A stretch of 64,000 nucleotides of DNA from Aphodosoma sp045126975 (GTDB taxonomy: Bacteria > Bacteroidota > Bacteroidia > Bacteroidales > Paludibacteraceae): the NCBI GenBank assembly GCA_045126975.1, contig JBGVPL010000039.1, positions 9,717 to 73,716 of the forward strand. The letters run 5' to 3'. Shown piece after piece: positions 1-9,520 of this stretch. How positions within the stretch are numbered: the stretch's first letter is position 1; each line of letters starts with the position of its first letter. Position numbers and translations under genes: made by a program. The notes under the pieces are model-generated. The model searched no databases. It was not told the origin of the DNA and saw only the letters and a list, made by a program, of their open reading frames with translations.

Positions 1-297
1 CAGCAAGTTACAGAGGAAAGTCATTCGTTGGCATACAAACATACGGTGCGTGCAGATGCAATTCAAGAGAGTTACTACGGCAACGACACCACTCGCGTGT
101 ATGGCATTTTGTATGAAATGAAAGGCAATGCAGCTTCGCCTGCGCAGTTCTATGTGACTGATAGTATAAGGAACTTCTTGCGTGGGTCGCTATATTTCAA
201 TCATACCCCAAACGCAGACTCTATCGCCCCTGCGGCAAATTATGTGCTTCAAGATATGATACACTTGATTGAAACACTAAAATGGAATGAGGAATGA
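1..297 (+). CDS. gldD: GldD-type gliding motility lipoprotein, C-terminal part
   Basis: This is the last 98 codons of a gene whose frame is open to the window edge, so its start and lipoprotein signal lie outside. The AYKHTVRADAI segment and the FLRGSLYF ... MIHLIETLKW end resemble the conserved C-terminus of GldD. In Flavobacterium GldD is required for gliding and is linked to type IX secretion; in non-gliding Bacteroidales the role is less clear. The final residues N-E-E and the TGA stop are themselves made of GGAATGA heptamers that continue into the intergenic array. The downstream neighbour is a phosphopantetheinyl transferase. The family call is from memory of the conserved C-terminus. 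Confidence 0.72.
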   Translation, partial: QQVTEESHSLAYKHTVRADAIQESYYGNDTTRVYGILYEMKGNAASPAQFYVTDSIRNFLRGSLYFNHTPNADSIAPAANYVLQDMIHLIETLKWNEE

Positions 298-394
298 GGA
301 ATGAGAAATGAGGAATGAGGAATTCTTAATTCTTAATTCTAAGCTCTATACTTTAATCTATATACTCTAATCTCTAAACTCTAATCTAAATACT
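284..394 (+). repeat. Heptanucleotide array between gldD and the PPTase
   Basis: Fifteen consecutive 7-nt units run in perfect register from 284 to 388. They start as GGAATGA (five units, one of them GAAATGA), pass through GGAATTC and TTAATTC, and become TAATCTC, TATACTC and TAAACTC. Six bases (AATACT) then lead to the ATG at 395. The gldD stop codon (295-297) lies in the second unit. No Shine-Dalgarno sequence is visible. Confidence 0.93.
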
Positions 395-1021
395 ATGATT
401 ACAGAAGTACAAAAATACGACAATGGATTGTCGGTAGCTTTGTGGAATATCACAGAGTCAGAAGACGAATTGATGGCATTATTGGATAATGATGCTATTG
501 TGGCAGAGGAACTTATACCGTTCACAAGCACTAAACGCAGACTCGAATATTTGGCTTCACGTTGTGCGCTAAACGAATTAACTGGCGAACAACAACGTGT
601 TTGCTATCACGAAAATGGTGCGCCATATCTGGCTGATAATTCGTTGAATATTAGCATATCACACACAGGACACTATGCTTTGGTGGCTACTCATCCCGAT
701 AAAGCTATAGGTATCGACATCGAACGCATTGGCGACAAAGTTGAGCGCGTTAAACATAAATTTCTCAGTGCTGAAGAATTAAAAAACATTGATGCACGTT
801 CGGCTAAAATACATTTGACTATATTGTGGGCTGCAAAAGAGGCTATGTATAAAGTGATGGGTGTAGAGACTGTAGAATTTACAGAACAAATTATTATTGA
901 GCCTTTTACGCCTTATATGGAGGGCGAAATCGTTGCCCACGAAACTGCTTCAGCTGACAAGAAAGACTATAAATTGCAATACAAAGTATATCCTGAATTT
1001 GTAATTGTATATACGATTTAA
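395..1021 (+). CDS. 4'-phosphopantetheinyl transferase superfamily protein
   Basis: Sfp-type transferase that moves phosphopantetheine from CoA to the serine of carrier proteins. At 208 residues it has the length of the Sfp class rather than the short AcpS class. The magnesium and CoA-binding motif GIDIE is at residues 106-110 and the WxxKEA-type motif, here WAAKEAMYK, at 145-153, with FLSAEEL between them. The ATG directly follows a heptanucleotide array and no other start is plausible. It may be the housekeeping holo-ACP synthase; the two capsule-locus ACPs in this window would also need such an enzyme. Confidence 0.9.
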   Translation: MITEVQKYDNGLSVALWNITESEDELMALLDNDAIVAEELIPFTSTKRRLEYLASRCALNELTGEQQRVCYHENGAPYLADNSLNISISHTGHYALVATHPDKAIGIDIERIGDKVERVKHKFLSAEELKNIDARSAKIHLTILWAAKEAMYKVMGVETVEFTEQIIIEPFTPYMEGEIVAHETASADKKDYKLQYKVYPEFVIVYTI

Positions 1022-1137
1022 AATTTATATTGAACGCAAATTTCCACAAATTACTCGTTAATTTATATATATCAATAATTTACGTTTAATTAATGATAAT
1101 TTACGTTTACAAAAAACATTAACACAAATTTTCGTAA
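1022..1137. repeat. AT-rich repeats with 21-nt period
   Basis: Intergenic DNA with copies of the motif TTACGTTTA 21 nt apart (1080 and 1101), that is three heptamers. An arm GAACGCAAAT at 1031 recurs as its inverse in the next gap (ATTTGCGTTC near 1961-1972). A similar palindromic element lies at 14310-14400 in the thiD leader. Confidence 0.6.
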
Positions 1138-1152
1138 AATATTCCTAAATCA

Positions 1153-1902
<750 letters not shown>

Positions 1903-2029
1903 ATTACCGTAAATTAATCGCAAATTATTATGTCTATAAAATTAATGGATAATTTACGATTATTTGCGTTCAAAATAAATAATTTATGTTCTTATGATAT
2001 TCTGTCTTATAAAACCAAAAATCAAGAAT
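1903..2029. repeat. Intergenic AT repeats and a half palindrome
   Basis: The gap holds the inverse of the element at 1022-1137, then a segment at 1983-2011 resembling the right arm of the palindromes at 10762, 35231 and 38494 (TTATGTTCTTATGATATTCT followed by GTCTTA). No clear promoter was seen. Confidence 0.5.
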
Positions 2030-4117
2030 ATGAAAATTAAATTTTTATCAATTATGGCACTTGCTGCTACGCTTGTGGGATGTTCGAACAATGCTCGCAT
2101 TGACGAATCGAACGACCCTAATTATATTGGTCGTCACGAAATGACTATCTCGGATGGCAAAGTTTCGCCTGAAGTGCTTATGGCGTTTGGCCGCTTGGGC
2201 GACGTACAAGTATCGCCTAACCAAAGCAAAATACTCTATGGCGTTGGTTATTATAGTGTTGCACAAAACAAAAGCAACCGCGAGTTGTTTGTAATGAATG
2301 CCGACGGCTCAGACAATCAACAAATTACTGCCACTCTCAAAGGCGAATCAGGAGCTCGTTGGGTGAAAAATGGCAAAAAAATTGCATTCCTTTCAGCTCA
2401 ATCTGGCTCTATGCAATTATGGGAAATGAACCCAGATGGCACAGGTCGCACACAAATATCTAACCGCGAAGGTGGTATTAGCGATTTCTTATATTCACCT
2501 GATAGCAAACAAGTTATTTTGATTGCTAACGTAAAATGGGGCGAACGCACAACCGACCGCTATCCTGATTTAGACAAAACTTCGGGCATTATCGTAGAAG
2601 ACCTTATGTACAAACATTGGGACGAGTGGGTTACAACAGTGCCTCATCCATTCCTCTATGACTATGACGGCAAAACTCTTAGTAATGAGCGTGATATCAT
2701 CGAAGGTGAACCATTTGAATGTCCACTCAAACCATTCGGTGGTGCCGAACAATTGGCATTCTCGCATGACGGAAAATTGATTGCTTATACTTGCAAAAAA
2801 CTTTCGGGTCAAGCATACGCATTGTCAACTAATACAGACATTTACCTCTACGATGTAGCTGAAGGTAAGACTGTTGCCAATCTTTCGAAAGACATGATGG
2901 GTTACGACATCAACCCTACATTCTCGCCTGATGGTACTAAATTGGCTTGGGAGAGCATGGAACATGACGGATACGAAAGCGACAAAAATCGCTTATTCGT
3001 AATGGATTTAGCTACTCGCACTCGCTCATATATCACTGCCGATTTCGACCAAAACGCCAACTCATTGCAATGGGACAAAGAGGGCAAACACATCTATTTC
3101 GTTAGTTGCTGGCATGGTTGCACTCAAGTATATAAAGCAAATATCGAAACAAAAGAGATTAAACAACTCACTGAAGGACAACACGATTACGAACAAATTG
3201 CACTTTGTGGCAATAAAATAATCGGTGTACGTCACTCTATGTCGATGCCAAACGAAGTATATAGCATCAACCCTGAAAATGGCGAACAAACTCAAATTAC
3301 ATTCGAAAACAAACACTTACTTGACCAAGTAAATATGGGTAAAGTTGAGCCTCGTTGGGTGCCTACAACCGATGGTAAAGAGATGCTCGTATGGGTAATT
3401 TATCCAGCTAACTTCGACCCTGCAAAAAAATATCCTACACTACTCTATTGCCAAGGTGGACCACAAAGTCCTGTAAGTCAATTCTGGAGTTATCGTTGGA
3501 ACTTCCAAATCATGGCATCAAACGATTATATTATCGTAGCACCTAACCGTCGTGGATTGGTTGGTTTCGGACAAGAATGGCTCGAAGCTATTTCAAAAGA
3601 CTATGGCGGACAATGTATGCGCGACTACTTCTCGGCTATTGACCATGTTGCACAAGAGCCATTCGTAGATAAAGACCGCTTGGGTTGCGTAGGTGCTTCA
3701 TTTGGAGGTTATTCAGTTTATTGGATGGCAGGTCATCACGAAGGTCGTTTCAAAGCATTTATTGCTCATGACGGTATGTTTAACCTCGAGCAACAATACC
3801 TCGAAACAGAAGAGATGTTCTTCGTAAATTGGGATTTAGGCGGTCCATATTGGGACAAGAAAACTGCTGAAACATACGCAAATTCGCCTCACCGCTTTGT
3901 TGATAAATGGGACACACCTATTATGGTCATCCATGGAGAAACCGACTATCGTATCCTCGCATCGCAAGGCATGAGTGCTTACAACGCAGCCAAACTTCGT
4001 GGTATTCCAGCCGAATTATTAATATTCCCTGACGAAAACCACTGGGTATTGCAACCACAAAACAGCGTCCTCTGGCAACGCCGTTTCTTCAATTGGCTTG
4101 ATAGATGGTTAAAATAA
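2030..4117 (+). CDS. S9 family peptidase (prolyl oligopeptidase/DPP IV type), lipoprotein
   Basis: Predicted exported serine peptidase of 695 residues. The start at 2030 is preferred over an upstream in-frame ATG at 1994 because it gives a clean lipoprotein signal, MKIKFLSIMALAATLVGC, with the lipobox LVGC. An N-terminal beta-propeller of TolB/WD40-like repeats follows (LFVMNADGSD, LWEMNPDGTG, FSPDGTKLAW). The C-terminal alpha/beta hydrolase domain has the nucleophile in GASFGGY near residue 557, the Asp in HGETDYR near 640 and the His in DENHW near 671. Such enzymes release dipeptides or cleave oligopeptides in the periplasm or at the surface. The substrate cannot be inferred. ruvX follows after 19 nt. 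Confidence 0.93.
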   Translation: MKIKFLSIMALAATLVGCSNNARIDESNDPNYIGRHEMTISDGKVSPEVLMAFGRLGDVQVSPNQSKILYGVGYYSVAQNKSNRELFVMNADGSDNQQITATLKGESGARWVKNGKKIAFLSAQSGSMQLWEMNPDGTGRTQISNREGGISDFLYSPDSKQVILIANVKWGERTTDRYPDLDKTSGIIVEDLMYKHWDEWVTTVPHPFLYDYDGKTLSNERDIIEGEPFECPLKPFGGAEQLAFSHDGKLIAYTCKKLSGQAYALSTNTDIYLYDVAEGKTVANLSKDMMGYDINPTFSPDGTKLAWESMEHDGYESDKNRLFVMDLATRTRSYITADFDQNANSLQWDKEGKHIYFVSCWHGCTQVYKANIETKEIKQLTEGQHDYEQIALCGNKIIGVRHSMSMPNEVYSINPENGEQTQITFENKHLLDQVNMGKVEPRWVPTTDGKEMLVWVIYPANFDPAKKYPTLLYCQGGPQSPVSQFWSYRWNFQIMASNDYIIVAPNRRGLVGFGQEWLEAISKDYGGQCMRDYFSAIDHVAQEPFVDKDRLGCVGASFGGYSVYWMAGHHEGRFKAFIAHDGMFNLEQQYLETEEMFFVNWDLGGPYWDKKTAETYANSPHRFVDKWDTPIMVIHGETDYRILASQGMSAYNAAKLRGIPAELLIFPDENHWVLQPQNSVLWQRRFFNWLDRWLK

Positions 4118-4136
4118 GAAAATACAACACAAAATA

Positions 4137-4559
4137 ATGGCAAGAATATTAGCAATTGATTACGGACAAAAACGCACTGGAATAGCCGTTACAGACCCTC
4201 TACAAATGATTGCAAATGGATTAACTACAGTCGAAACGCCTAAATTATATGCGTTCTTAGCTGACTATTTTGGTCGTGAAGAGGTGGAAACTATCGTAAT
4301 TGGCTATCCTAAAACGCTTCGTAACGAACCTGCCGAGGTAACTAAACTTATCAATCCGTTTATAGAAAAACTACGCAAACTCTACCCCGACAAGAAAATC
4401 GAACTCATCGACGAACGTTTTACAAGCAAAATGGCTTTTCAAACTATGATTGATAGTGGAATCGGCAAAAAAGCTCGCCAAAACAAAGCCCTCATTGACC
4501 AAATCAGTGCCACTATAATACTACAAAACTACCTTGAAAATTTAAAATTTCAAAGTTGA
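4137..4559 (+). CDS. ruvX: Holliday junction resolvase-like protein RuvX (YqgF)
   Basis: RNase H-fold nuclease of 140 residues, thought to act on Holliday junctions and in pre-16S rRNA 5' end processing. MARILAIDYGQKRTGIAVTD carries the first catalytic Asp, VIGYPKTL is the second strand, and LIDERFTSKMA holds the conserved DERxTS motif. The last residues F-Q-S and the stop come from the AAAGTTG heptamers that begin the next repeat. It follows the S9 peptidase closely and is probably co-transcribed. Confidence 0.93.
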   Translation: MARILAIDYGQKRTGIAVTDPLQMIANGLTTVETPKLYAFLADYFGREEVETIVIGYPKTLRNEPAEVTKLINPFIEKLRKLYPDKKIELIDERFTSKMAFQTMIDSGIGKKARQNKALIDQISATIILQNYLENLKFQS

Positions 4560-4619
4560 AAGTTGAAAATTTGATACCGAATGGTAACTTTCAACTCTCA
4601 ACTTTCAACTCTCAACGAT
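4552..4619. repeat. Inverted heptanucleotide arrays between ruvX and the ABC-F gene
   Basis: The left arm has two AAAGTTG units and AAAATTT (4552-4572). The right arm alternates AACTTTC and AACTCTC (4586-4613), the reverse complement in character, so the transcript could fold into a hairpin. The ruvX stop (4557-4559) lies in the left arm, and the right arm ends six bases before the ATG at 4620. Confidence 0.9.
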
Positions 4620-6236
4620 ATGATTACAGTATCTAACCTCGCAATGCAATTTGGCAAACGAGTGCTTTTCTCGGATGTCAATCTCAAATTTACAGCAGGC
4701 AACTGCTATGGTGTAATCGGTGCTAATGGTGCCGGCAAATCTACTTTCATTCGTATGCTCAGTGGCGAACTCGACCCTTCACGCGGACAAATATCATTCG
4801 GTCCTGGCGAACGCCTCTCAGTGCTCAAACAAGACCACTTTGCCTACGACAATTTTACGGTTATCGACACCGTAATGATGGGTAACGACCACTTCTGGCG
4901 CGTGAAAGAGGAGAAAGAAGCTATCTATATGAAGGAAGATTTCACCGAAGAAGATGGTATCCGTGCTGCTGAATTGGAAGAGAAGTTTGCCGAAATGGAT
5001 GGTTGGAATGCCGAAAGCAATGCGGCTCAACTGCTCAGCGGTTTGGGCATAAAAGAAGATCTTCACTACCAACTAATGAGCGAATTAGAAAACAAAGAGA
5101 AAGTGCGTGTTCTCCTTGCTCGCGCTCTATATGGCAAGCCTGACAACCTTTTGCTTGACGAGCCTACCAACGACCTCGACGTAGATGCTGTAATGTGGCT
5201 CGAAAACTATCTTGCCAACTACGAGAATACTGTTCTTGTCGTTAGCCACGACCGTCACTTCCTCGATGCTGTATCAACCCACACTATCGACATCGACTAC
5301 GGCAAAATCACTATGTTTGCCGGCAACTATACCTTCTGGTACGAATCGAGTCAACTCGCTCTTCGCCAACAACAAAACCAAAACAAAAAGGCTGAAGAAA
5401 AACGCAAAGAGTTGGAAGAATTCATCCGCCGTTTCTCTGCCAATGTGGCTAAAAGCAAGCAGGCTACAAGCCGTCGCAAAATGCTCGAAAAACTCAATGT
5501 GGAAGAAATTCAACCTTCTACTCGCAAATACCCTGCTATCATCTTCACACCCGAACGCGAACCGGGCAATATGGTACTCGAAATCACAGGGCTTGGCAAG
5601 CGTGCCGAAGACGGACAGGTATTGTTCAACAACGTATCGTTCAACGTCGAGAAAGACGACAAAATTGCCTTCTACTCGCGCGATGCACGTGCTATGACTG
5701 CCTTCTTCGAAATCATTATGGGCAACGACCGCGACTTCGCAGGCAAATTCAATTGGGGCGTAACCATCACAAATGCCTATCTCCCACTCGACAACACTCG
5801 TTTCTTCAACAACGAACTCTCGCTCGTAGATTGGCTCGGACAATACTCCGCCGACACAACCGAAGTCTTCATTCGTGGCTATCTCGGCAAAATGCTCTTC
5901 TCTGGCGAAGAAATCTACAAACGTGCTAATGTGCTTTCGGGTGGCGAAAAAATGCGCTGTATGATTGCCCGTATGATGTTGCGCAATGCCAATGTCATGG
6001 TGCTCGACTCGCCTGTCAATCACCTCGACCTCGAATCAATCCAAGCCTTTAACAATACACTCAAAACATTCAAAGGCAATATATTACTCTCATCTCACGA
6101 CCGCGAATTCGTATCAACAGTCTGCAACCGCATCATCGAACTCACACCAAACGGCATCATCGATAAATACATGGACTTCGACGAATATCTAACATCAGAC
6201 GAAATCCATGCTCTCCGAGAAAAAATGTATAAATAA
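4620..6236 (+). CDS. ABC-F family ATPase, YbiT-like
   Basis: Cytosolic tandem-ATPase protein of 538 residues without membrane segments, of the class that acts on ribosomes. An in-frame start at 4581 exists, but it would translate the heptanucleotide array, so ATG 4620 is chosen. The first domain has Walker A GANGAGKST, a degenerate signature (MSELENKEKVRVLLARAL) and Walker B LLLDEPTNDLD. A charged linker follows (QNQNKKAEEKRKELEEF). The second domain has a good signature (LSGGEKMRC) and DSPVNHLD, but at its Walker A position reads FYSRDARAMTAFF, without GxxGxGKS. Only one complete ATP site is therefore expected. I believe related Bacteroidetes proteins share this, but cannot check. Confidence 0.9.
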   Translation: MITVSNLAMQFGKRVLFSDVNLKFTAGNCYGVIGANGAGKSTFIRMLSGELDPSRGQISFGPGERLSVLKQDHFAYDNFTVIDTVMMGNDHFWRVKEEKEAIYMKEDFTEEDGIRAAELEEKFAEMDGWNAESNAAQLLSGLGIKEDLHYQLMSELENKEKVRVLLARALYGKPDNLLLDEPTNDLDVDAVMWLENYLANYENTVLVVSHDRHFLDAVSTHTIDIDYGKITMFAGNYTFWYESSQLALRQQQNQNKKAEEKRKELEEFIRRFSANVAKSKQATSRRKMLEKLNVEEIQPSTRKYPAIIFTPEREPGNMVLEITGLGKRAEDGQVLFNNVSFNVEKDDKIAFYSRDARAMTAFFEIIMGNDRDFAGKFNWGVTITNAYLPLDNTRFFNNELSLVDWLGQYSADTTEVFIRGYLGKMLFSGEEIYKRANVLSGGEKMRCMIARMMLRNANVMVLDSPVNHLDLESIQAFNNTLKTFKGNILLSSHDREFVSTVCNRIIELTPNGIIDKYMDFDEYLTSDEIHALREKMYK

Positions 6237-6256
6237 TACTTTATGTTACAAAATGA

Positions 6257-6293
6257 AAACAGCCGATTAACTTATATTATTAATCGGCTGTTT
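6257..6293. terminator. Bidirectional terminator between the ABC-F gene and the yigZ-like gene
   Basis: A perfect 14-bp stem, AAACAGCCGATTAA (6257-6270) with its complement at 6280-6293. It separates convergent genes and contains the stop codon of the minus-strand gene. Confidence 0.85.
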
Positions 6294-6894
6294 CTATTAT
6301 ATCTTCTTCGAAAGAGACAAAATCGAGTTTGTCGAAACGGTCGCGAACGCGGTCGATGTCGCTGAGGCGGATACGGAAATAGAGCGTACAGTCCATCTCT
6401 TGCACTTGATTGACTATCGCAAGGTCGAAGTCTTTCATTATGCGCATCACAGCATTAAGGTCTTGATAACCGAATTTTGATACAAAGGTTTTCTCGACTA
6501 TGCGCTCCTCTATCGTGGCAGCTGCTATGGCTTCGGCAGCAGAGGTTTTGTAGGCTTGGATTAGTCCGCTCGTACCGAGCAATGTACCCCCAAAATAGCG
6601 CACTACGATAATCAATATATCAGTAAGGTTACTACTATTTATCTGCCCTAATATTGGGCGACCAGCCGTGCCAGAAGGCTCGCCATCGTCATTCGCACGA
6701 AAAACATTGCGTTCATAACCTAACATATAGGCATAGCAAACGTGGCGAGCATCATAATACTCCTTGCGCTTCTCGGCAAGAATTTCTTTGATTTGCTCGA
6801 CCGTCTGCACTGGGTAGGCAAAGGCATAGAACTTACTGCCCTTGTCTTTGTACAATGCTTCTGATACGGATGATATGGTTAAGTAAGTATCCAA
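6280..6894 (-). CDS. YigZ/IMPACT family protein
   Basis: Protein of 204 residues of the conserved YigZ (UPF0029, IMPACT N-terminal) family; the molecular role is poorly defined. The N-terminal domain shows KGSKFYAFAYPV, the DARHVCYAYMLG motif, NDDGEPSGTAGRPIL and VVRYFGGTLLGTSGLIQAY, the strongest family signatures. A smaller EF-G-like C-terminal domain follows. The stop codon lies in the shared terminator stem. The start at 6894 lies just before a heptanucleotide array on the upstream side. Confidence 0.93.
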   Translation of the reverse strand: MDTYLTISSVSEALYKDKGSKFYAFAYPVQTVEQIKEILAEKRKEYYDARHVCYAYMLGYERNVFRANDDGEPSGTAGRPILGQINSSNLTDILIIVVRYFGGTLLGTSGLIQAYKTSAAEAIAAATIEERIVEKTFVSKFGYQDLNAVMRIMKDFDLAIVNQVQEMDCTLYFRIRLSDIDRVRDRFDKLDFVSFEEDIIETAD

Positions 6895-6897
6895 TTT

Positions 6898-7014
6898 TGT
6901 TTAGAGGTTAGAGTTGAAAGTTGAGAGTTGAGAAGTTAAAGGTTAAAGGTTAGAGGTTAGAGATTGACTTACTCCCTGCTCCTTATTCCTTATTCCTTAT
7001 TCCCTATTCCCTAT
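6898..7014. repeat. Heptanucleotide arrays between alr and the yigZ-like gene
   Basis: Two array types lie side by side. TTAGAGG, TTGAAAG, TTGAGAG and TTAAAGG units run over 6901-6966. TTATTCC and CTATTCC units run over 6983-7014. The stop codon of alr (7004-7006 on -) is inside the second array. Confidence 0.88.
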
Positions 7015-8542
7015 AGTAGACTCTACGTACGCGGGATGAGACGCTGGTAAGGACTTCATAAGGTATGGTACCAAGTATATTGGCTATTTCAGAGAGACCT
7101 TGTTTATCATTGAACAACACTACTTCATCGCCTACTTTGACATCTAAGCCTGTTACATCAATCATTGTGAGGTCCATACAGATGTTACCTATAGTAAGCA
7201 CTTTTTGTCCGTTCACGAACATAGAACCACGACCATTGCCAAGACGGCGGTCAACTCCATCGGCATAGCCTAATGGCAAAAGAGCCACTAACGTGTCGTG
7301 CTCTGCTACTCCACGACGACTATACCCTATCGTCTCGCCGGCTTTGACCACTTTGAGTTGCATGATGCGAGTAGAGAGCGAACATACGTTGCGTAAGAGG
7401 TCTTCGTTACAACAATTCACACCCCAAAGACCTATGCCAAGTCGCACCATATCAAATTGATACTGAGAAAATCGTTCGATACCAGCGGTATTCAACGTAT
7501 GGCGCAAAATTGCTTCTCCATAAGGCAATGAACGCTTGATATAGGTAGAATTGCGGTCAAATAGTTCGATTTGTTGCAAGGTGAATTGATCCATCTCAGG
7601 CGACAATTCGTCAGCTGCAGCAAGATGCGAGAATATTGAACGCACATCAATATAATCTTGTGAATTTAATATTTCACACAAATGCTCTAAATCAGCTGCC
7701 TCAAAACCTGCACGATGCATACCTGTATCAAGTTTGATATGCACTGGATAGTGTTTGTAGCCATGACGGCGCACCTCGTCAATAAATATTTCCAAAAATT
7801 CGAACGATGAAATTTCAGGTTCTAATTGGTTATGAAACAGATGATGCAAAGCCGACACCATTGGGTCAAGTACGAGAATTGGCAACTTAATGCCAGCTTG
7901 ACGAATTTCAACGCCCTCATTTACAAACGCTACGGCAAGATAGTCGCAACCATAATGTTGCAATGCTTGAGCCACTTCGACCGAGCCACTACCATACGCC
8001 GAAGCTTTAACCATACACATGAGTTTGGTTGTAGGGCGTATTTTAGCACGAAAATGGTCAAGATTATGGAACAAGGCATCAAAATTGATTTCGAACACTG
8101 TGTCGTGAGCAAGTTGTTGTAAGTGATTTTGTATGCGTTCAGGATTGAATTGTGGCGCAATCTTTAACAACAAAGCCTCATCATGCAAATTACGCACAAA
8201 ATCGCTTGTGAGGAAATCTATTGTATTCTTAAAAAACAATTTGTCGTCAATAGCAAACATTGACGAATGTAAAGCTAATTCGGGACCGATGAATACGATG
8301 CGGTCAACCGAACGACTACGGATTACTTGACAAATATTGAGATAAAACATCTCATTTGCCAAGTCGTCACCATCGATATCGGACACAATAAGTGTGCGGT
8401 GCAAGTTCTGATTGCCTGACTGTTGCTCAAGAAACCCTAATGCGTGTTTGGTGAGCGACGTGAGGTCGGAACTATGCCCATCACGAATAATCAGACAATT
8501 GTTTATTCCTGGTTCAACTTCGTATCTTGCTTTTTGACTCAT
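7004..8542 (-). CDS. alr: Alanine racemase carrying a remnant MurF C-terminal domain
   Basis: PLP enzyme that interconverts L- and D-alanine for peptidoglycan. The racemase occupies residues ~140-512: VKASAYGSG contains the PLP lysine, then KLDTGMHRAGF, RLGIGLWG, GETIGYSRR, PLGYADGVDRR and GNICMDLTMID. The first ~140 residues (NNCLIIRDGHSSDLTSL, TLIVSDIDG, RIVFIGPEL) resemble the C-terminal Mur-ligase domain of the MurF-Alr fusion typical of Bacteroidetes, which I recall at about 820 residues. The substrate-binding and ATPase domains of MurF are missing, so ligase activity is not expected. ATG 8542 is chosen because an in-frame ATG 13 codons upstream would translate a heptanucleotide array. 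The last residues and stop also lie in an array. Confidence 0.9.
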   Translation of the reverse strand: MSQKARYEVEPGINNCLIIRDGHSSDLTSLTKHALGFLEQQSGNQNLHRTLIVSDIDGDDLANEMFYLNICQVIRSRSVDRIVFIGPELALHSSMFAIDDKLFFKNTIDFLTSDFVRNLHDEALLLKIAPQFNPERIQNHLQQLAHDTVFEINFDALFHNLDHFRAKIRPTTKLMCMVKASAYGSGSVEVAQALQHYGCDYLAVAFVNEGVEIRQAGIKLPILVLDPMVSALHHLFHNQLEPEISSFEFLEIFIDEVRRHGYKHYPVHIKLDTGMHRAGFEAADLEHLCEILNSQDYIDVRSIFSHLAAADELSPEMDQFTLQQIELFDRNSTYIKRSLPYGEAILRHTLNTAGIERFSQYQFDMVRLGIGLWGVNCCNEDLLRNVCSLSTRIMQLKVVKAGETIGYSRRGVAEHDTLVALLPLGYADGVDRRLGNGRGSMFVNGQKVLTIGNICMDLTMIDVTGLDVKVGDEVVLFNDKQGLSEIANILGTIPYEVLTSVSSRVRRVYYRE

Positions 8543-8574
8543 ATTTAGATAATTAGTAGCAAGTAACGAGTAAC
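8543..8574 (-). repeat. Start-abutting TACTCG-type heptamer array, copy 1 (alr)
   Basis: Read on -, the order is GTTACTC, GTTACTT, GCTACTA, ATTATCT, AAAT, then the alr ATG. The same order precedes four other genes, ending at 10689, 36199, 37935 and 39042. Related units (CTCGCTA, CTCGTTA) on the other strand at 8602-8621 run into the nagB stop. Confidence 0.93.
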
Positions 8575-8621
8575 AAGACATTATTCATATTTTAAATGAA
8601 TTCTCGCTACTCGTTACTATT

Positions 8622-9434
8622 TTATTTCAAAAGTGACTCTGGTGTGAGATTGTCTTTCTCAATATCGAGGAAGTATTTATAAGTGCCTACGCGCAATTCG
8701 TCGCAAGCGTCGTAATCGCAAACAATGATGCCTTTTGGGTGCATTTGAAGAGCCGAGATAGTCCACATTTGACAAATGCCCTCTTCTACAGCGTGACGCA
8801 ATGCGCGTGCTTTACCGTGTCCGTTGACGAGAATCAACACTTCGCGTGCGTCGAGCACTGTGCCTACTCCAACAGTCAATGCTGTTTTTGGTACTTTGTT
8901 GATATCGTTGTCGAAGAAACGCGAATTGGCGATGATTGTGTCGGTAGTAAGATTCTTCTTGCGTGTGCGAGATGTAAGTGATGAACCTGGCTCATTAAAC
9001 GCAATATGACCATCAGGACCAATACCACCAAGGAAAAGGTCGATACCGCCTACGGCTTTGATTTTATCTTCGTAGCGTTGGCACTCTGCATCGATGTCTT
9101 CGGCATTACCATTAAGAATGTTTACGTTCTCTTTTTTGATGTCGATGTGAGAAAAGAAATTGTTCCACATGAAAGAGTGATAGCTCTCTGGATGAGATTT
9201 AGGCAATCCGATATATTCGTCCATATTGAACGTAATAACATTCTCGAACGAAATAACACCGCGTTTATTAAGTTCGATGAGTTCACGATACATACCAAGA
9301 GGAGAGGAACCTGTAGGCAAACCTAAAACGAAAGGTTTATCTGCTGTAGGTTTAGCGTTAAGAAGTTTTTTTGCCACATAATTAGCTGCCCATTTAGACA
9401 TTCTGGCATAATCTGGTTCAATAATTAAGCGCAT
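8622..9434 (-). CDS. nagB: Glucosamine-6-phosphate deaminase
   Basis: Converts glucosamine-6-phosphate to fructose-6-phosphate and ammonia in amino-sugar catabolism. It is 270 residues, the usual bacterial length. Motifs are LGLPTGSSPLGMYREL, the MDEY segment with the conserved Asp, GGIGPDGHIAFNEPGSS with the catalytic His, and VGVGTVLDA. The C-terminal KYFLDIEKDNL is typical of hexameric NagB. An AAAGTTA array lies just upstream of the start. Confidence 0.96.
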   Translation of the reverse strand: MRLIIEPDYARMSKWAANYVAKKLLNAKPTADKPFVLGLPTGSSPLGMYRELIELNKRGVISFENVITFNMDEYIGLPKSHPESYHSFMWNNFFSHIDIKKENVNILNGNAEDIDAECQRYEDKIKAVGGIDLFLGGIGPDGHIAFNEPGSSLTSRTRKKNLTTDTIIANSRFFDNDINKVPKTALTVGVGTVLDAREVLILVNGHGKARALRHAVEEGICQMWTISALQMHPKGIIVCDYDACDELRVGTYKYFLDIEKDNLTPESLLK

Positions 9435-9440
9435 ATCTTT

Positions 9441-9520
9441 AAAGTTAAAAGTTAAAAGTTGAAAGTTTGTTACGGTCTGTCGACCATTAAATTTAATTGT
9501 GCATTATGCATTTTGCATTG
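9441..9520. repeat. Heptanucleotide arrays between fprA and nagB
   Basis: AAAGTTA, AAAGTTA, AAAGTTG and AAAGTTT occupy 9441-9468. TGCATTA, TGCATTT and TGCATTG occupy 9500-9520. The second array encodes the C-terminal residues M-Q-N-A and the stop codon of the flavodiiron protein (9504-9506). Confidence 0.9.

Noticed and set aside
4581..4619. Upstream start for the ABC-F gene
   Set aside because: It would translate the heptanucleotide array; the ATG at 4620 gives the normal N-terminus MITVSNLAMQFG.
5274..6023. A 249-codon open frame antisense to the ABC-F gene
   Set aside because: It mirrors a strongly conserved gene, has no recognisable motif and no promoter; it is a codon-bias shadow.
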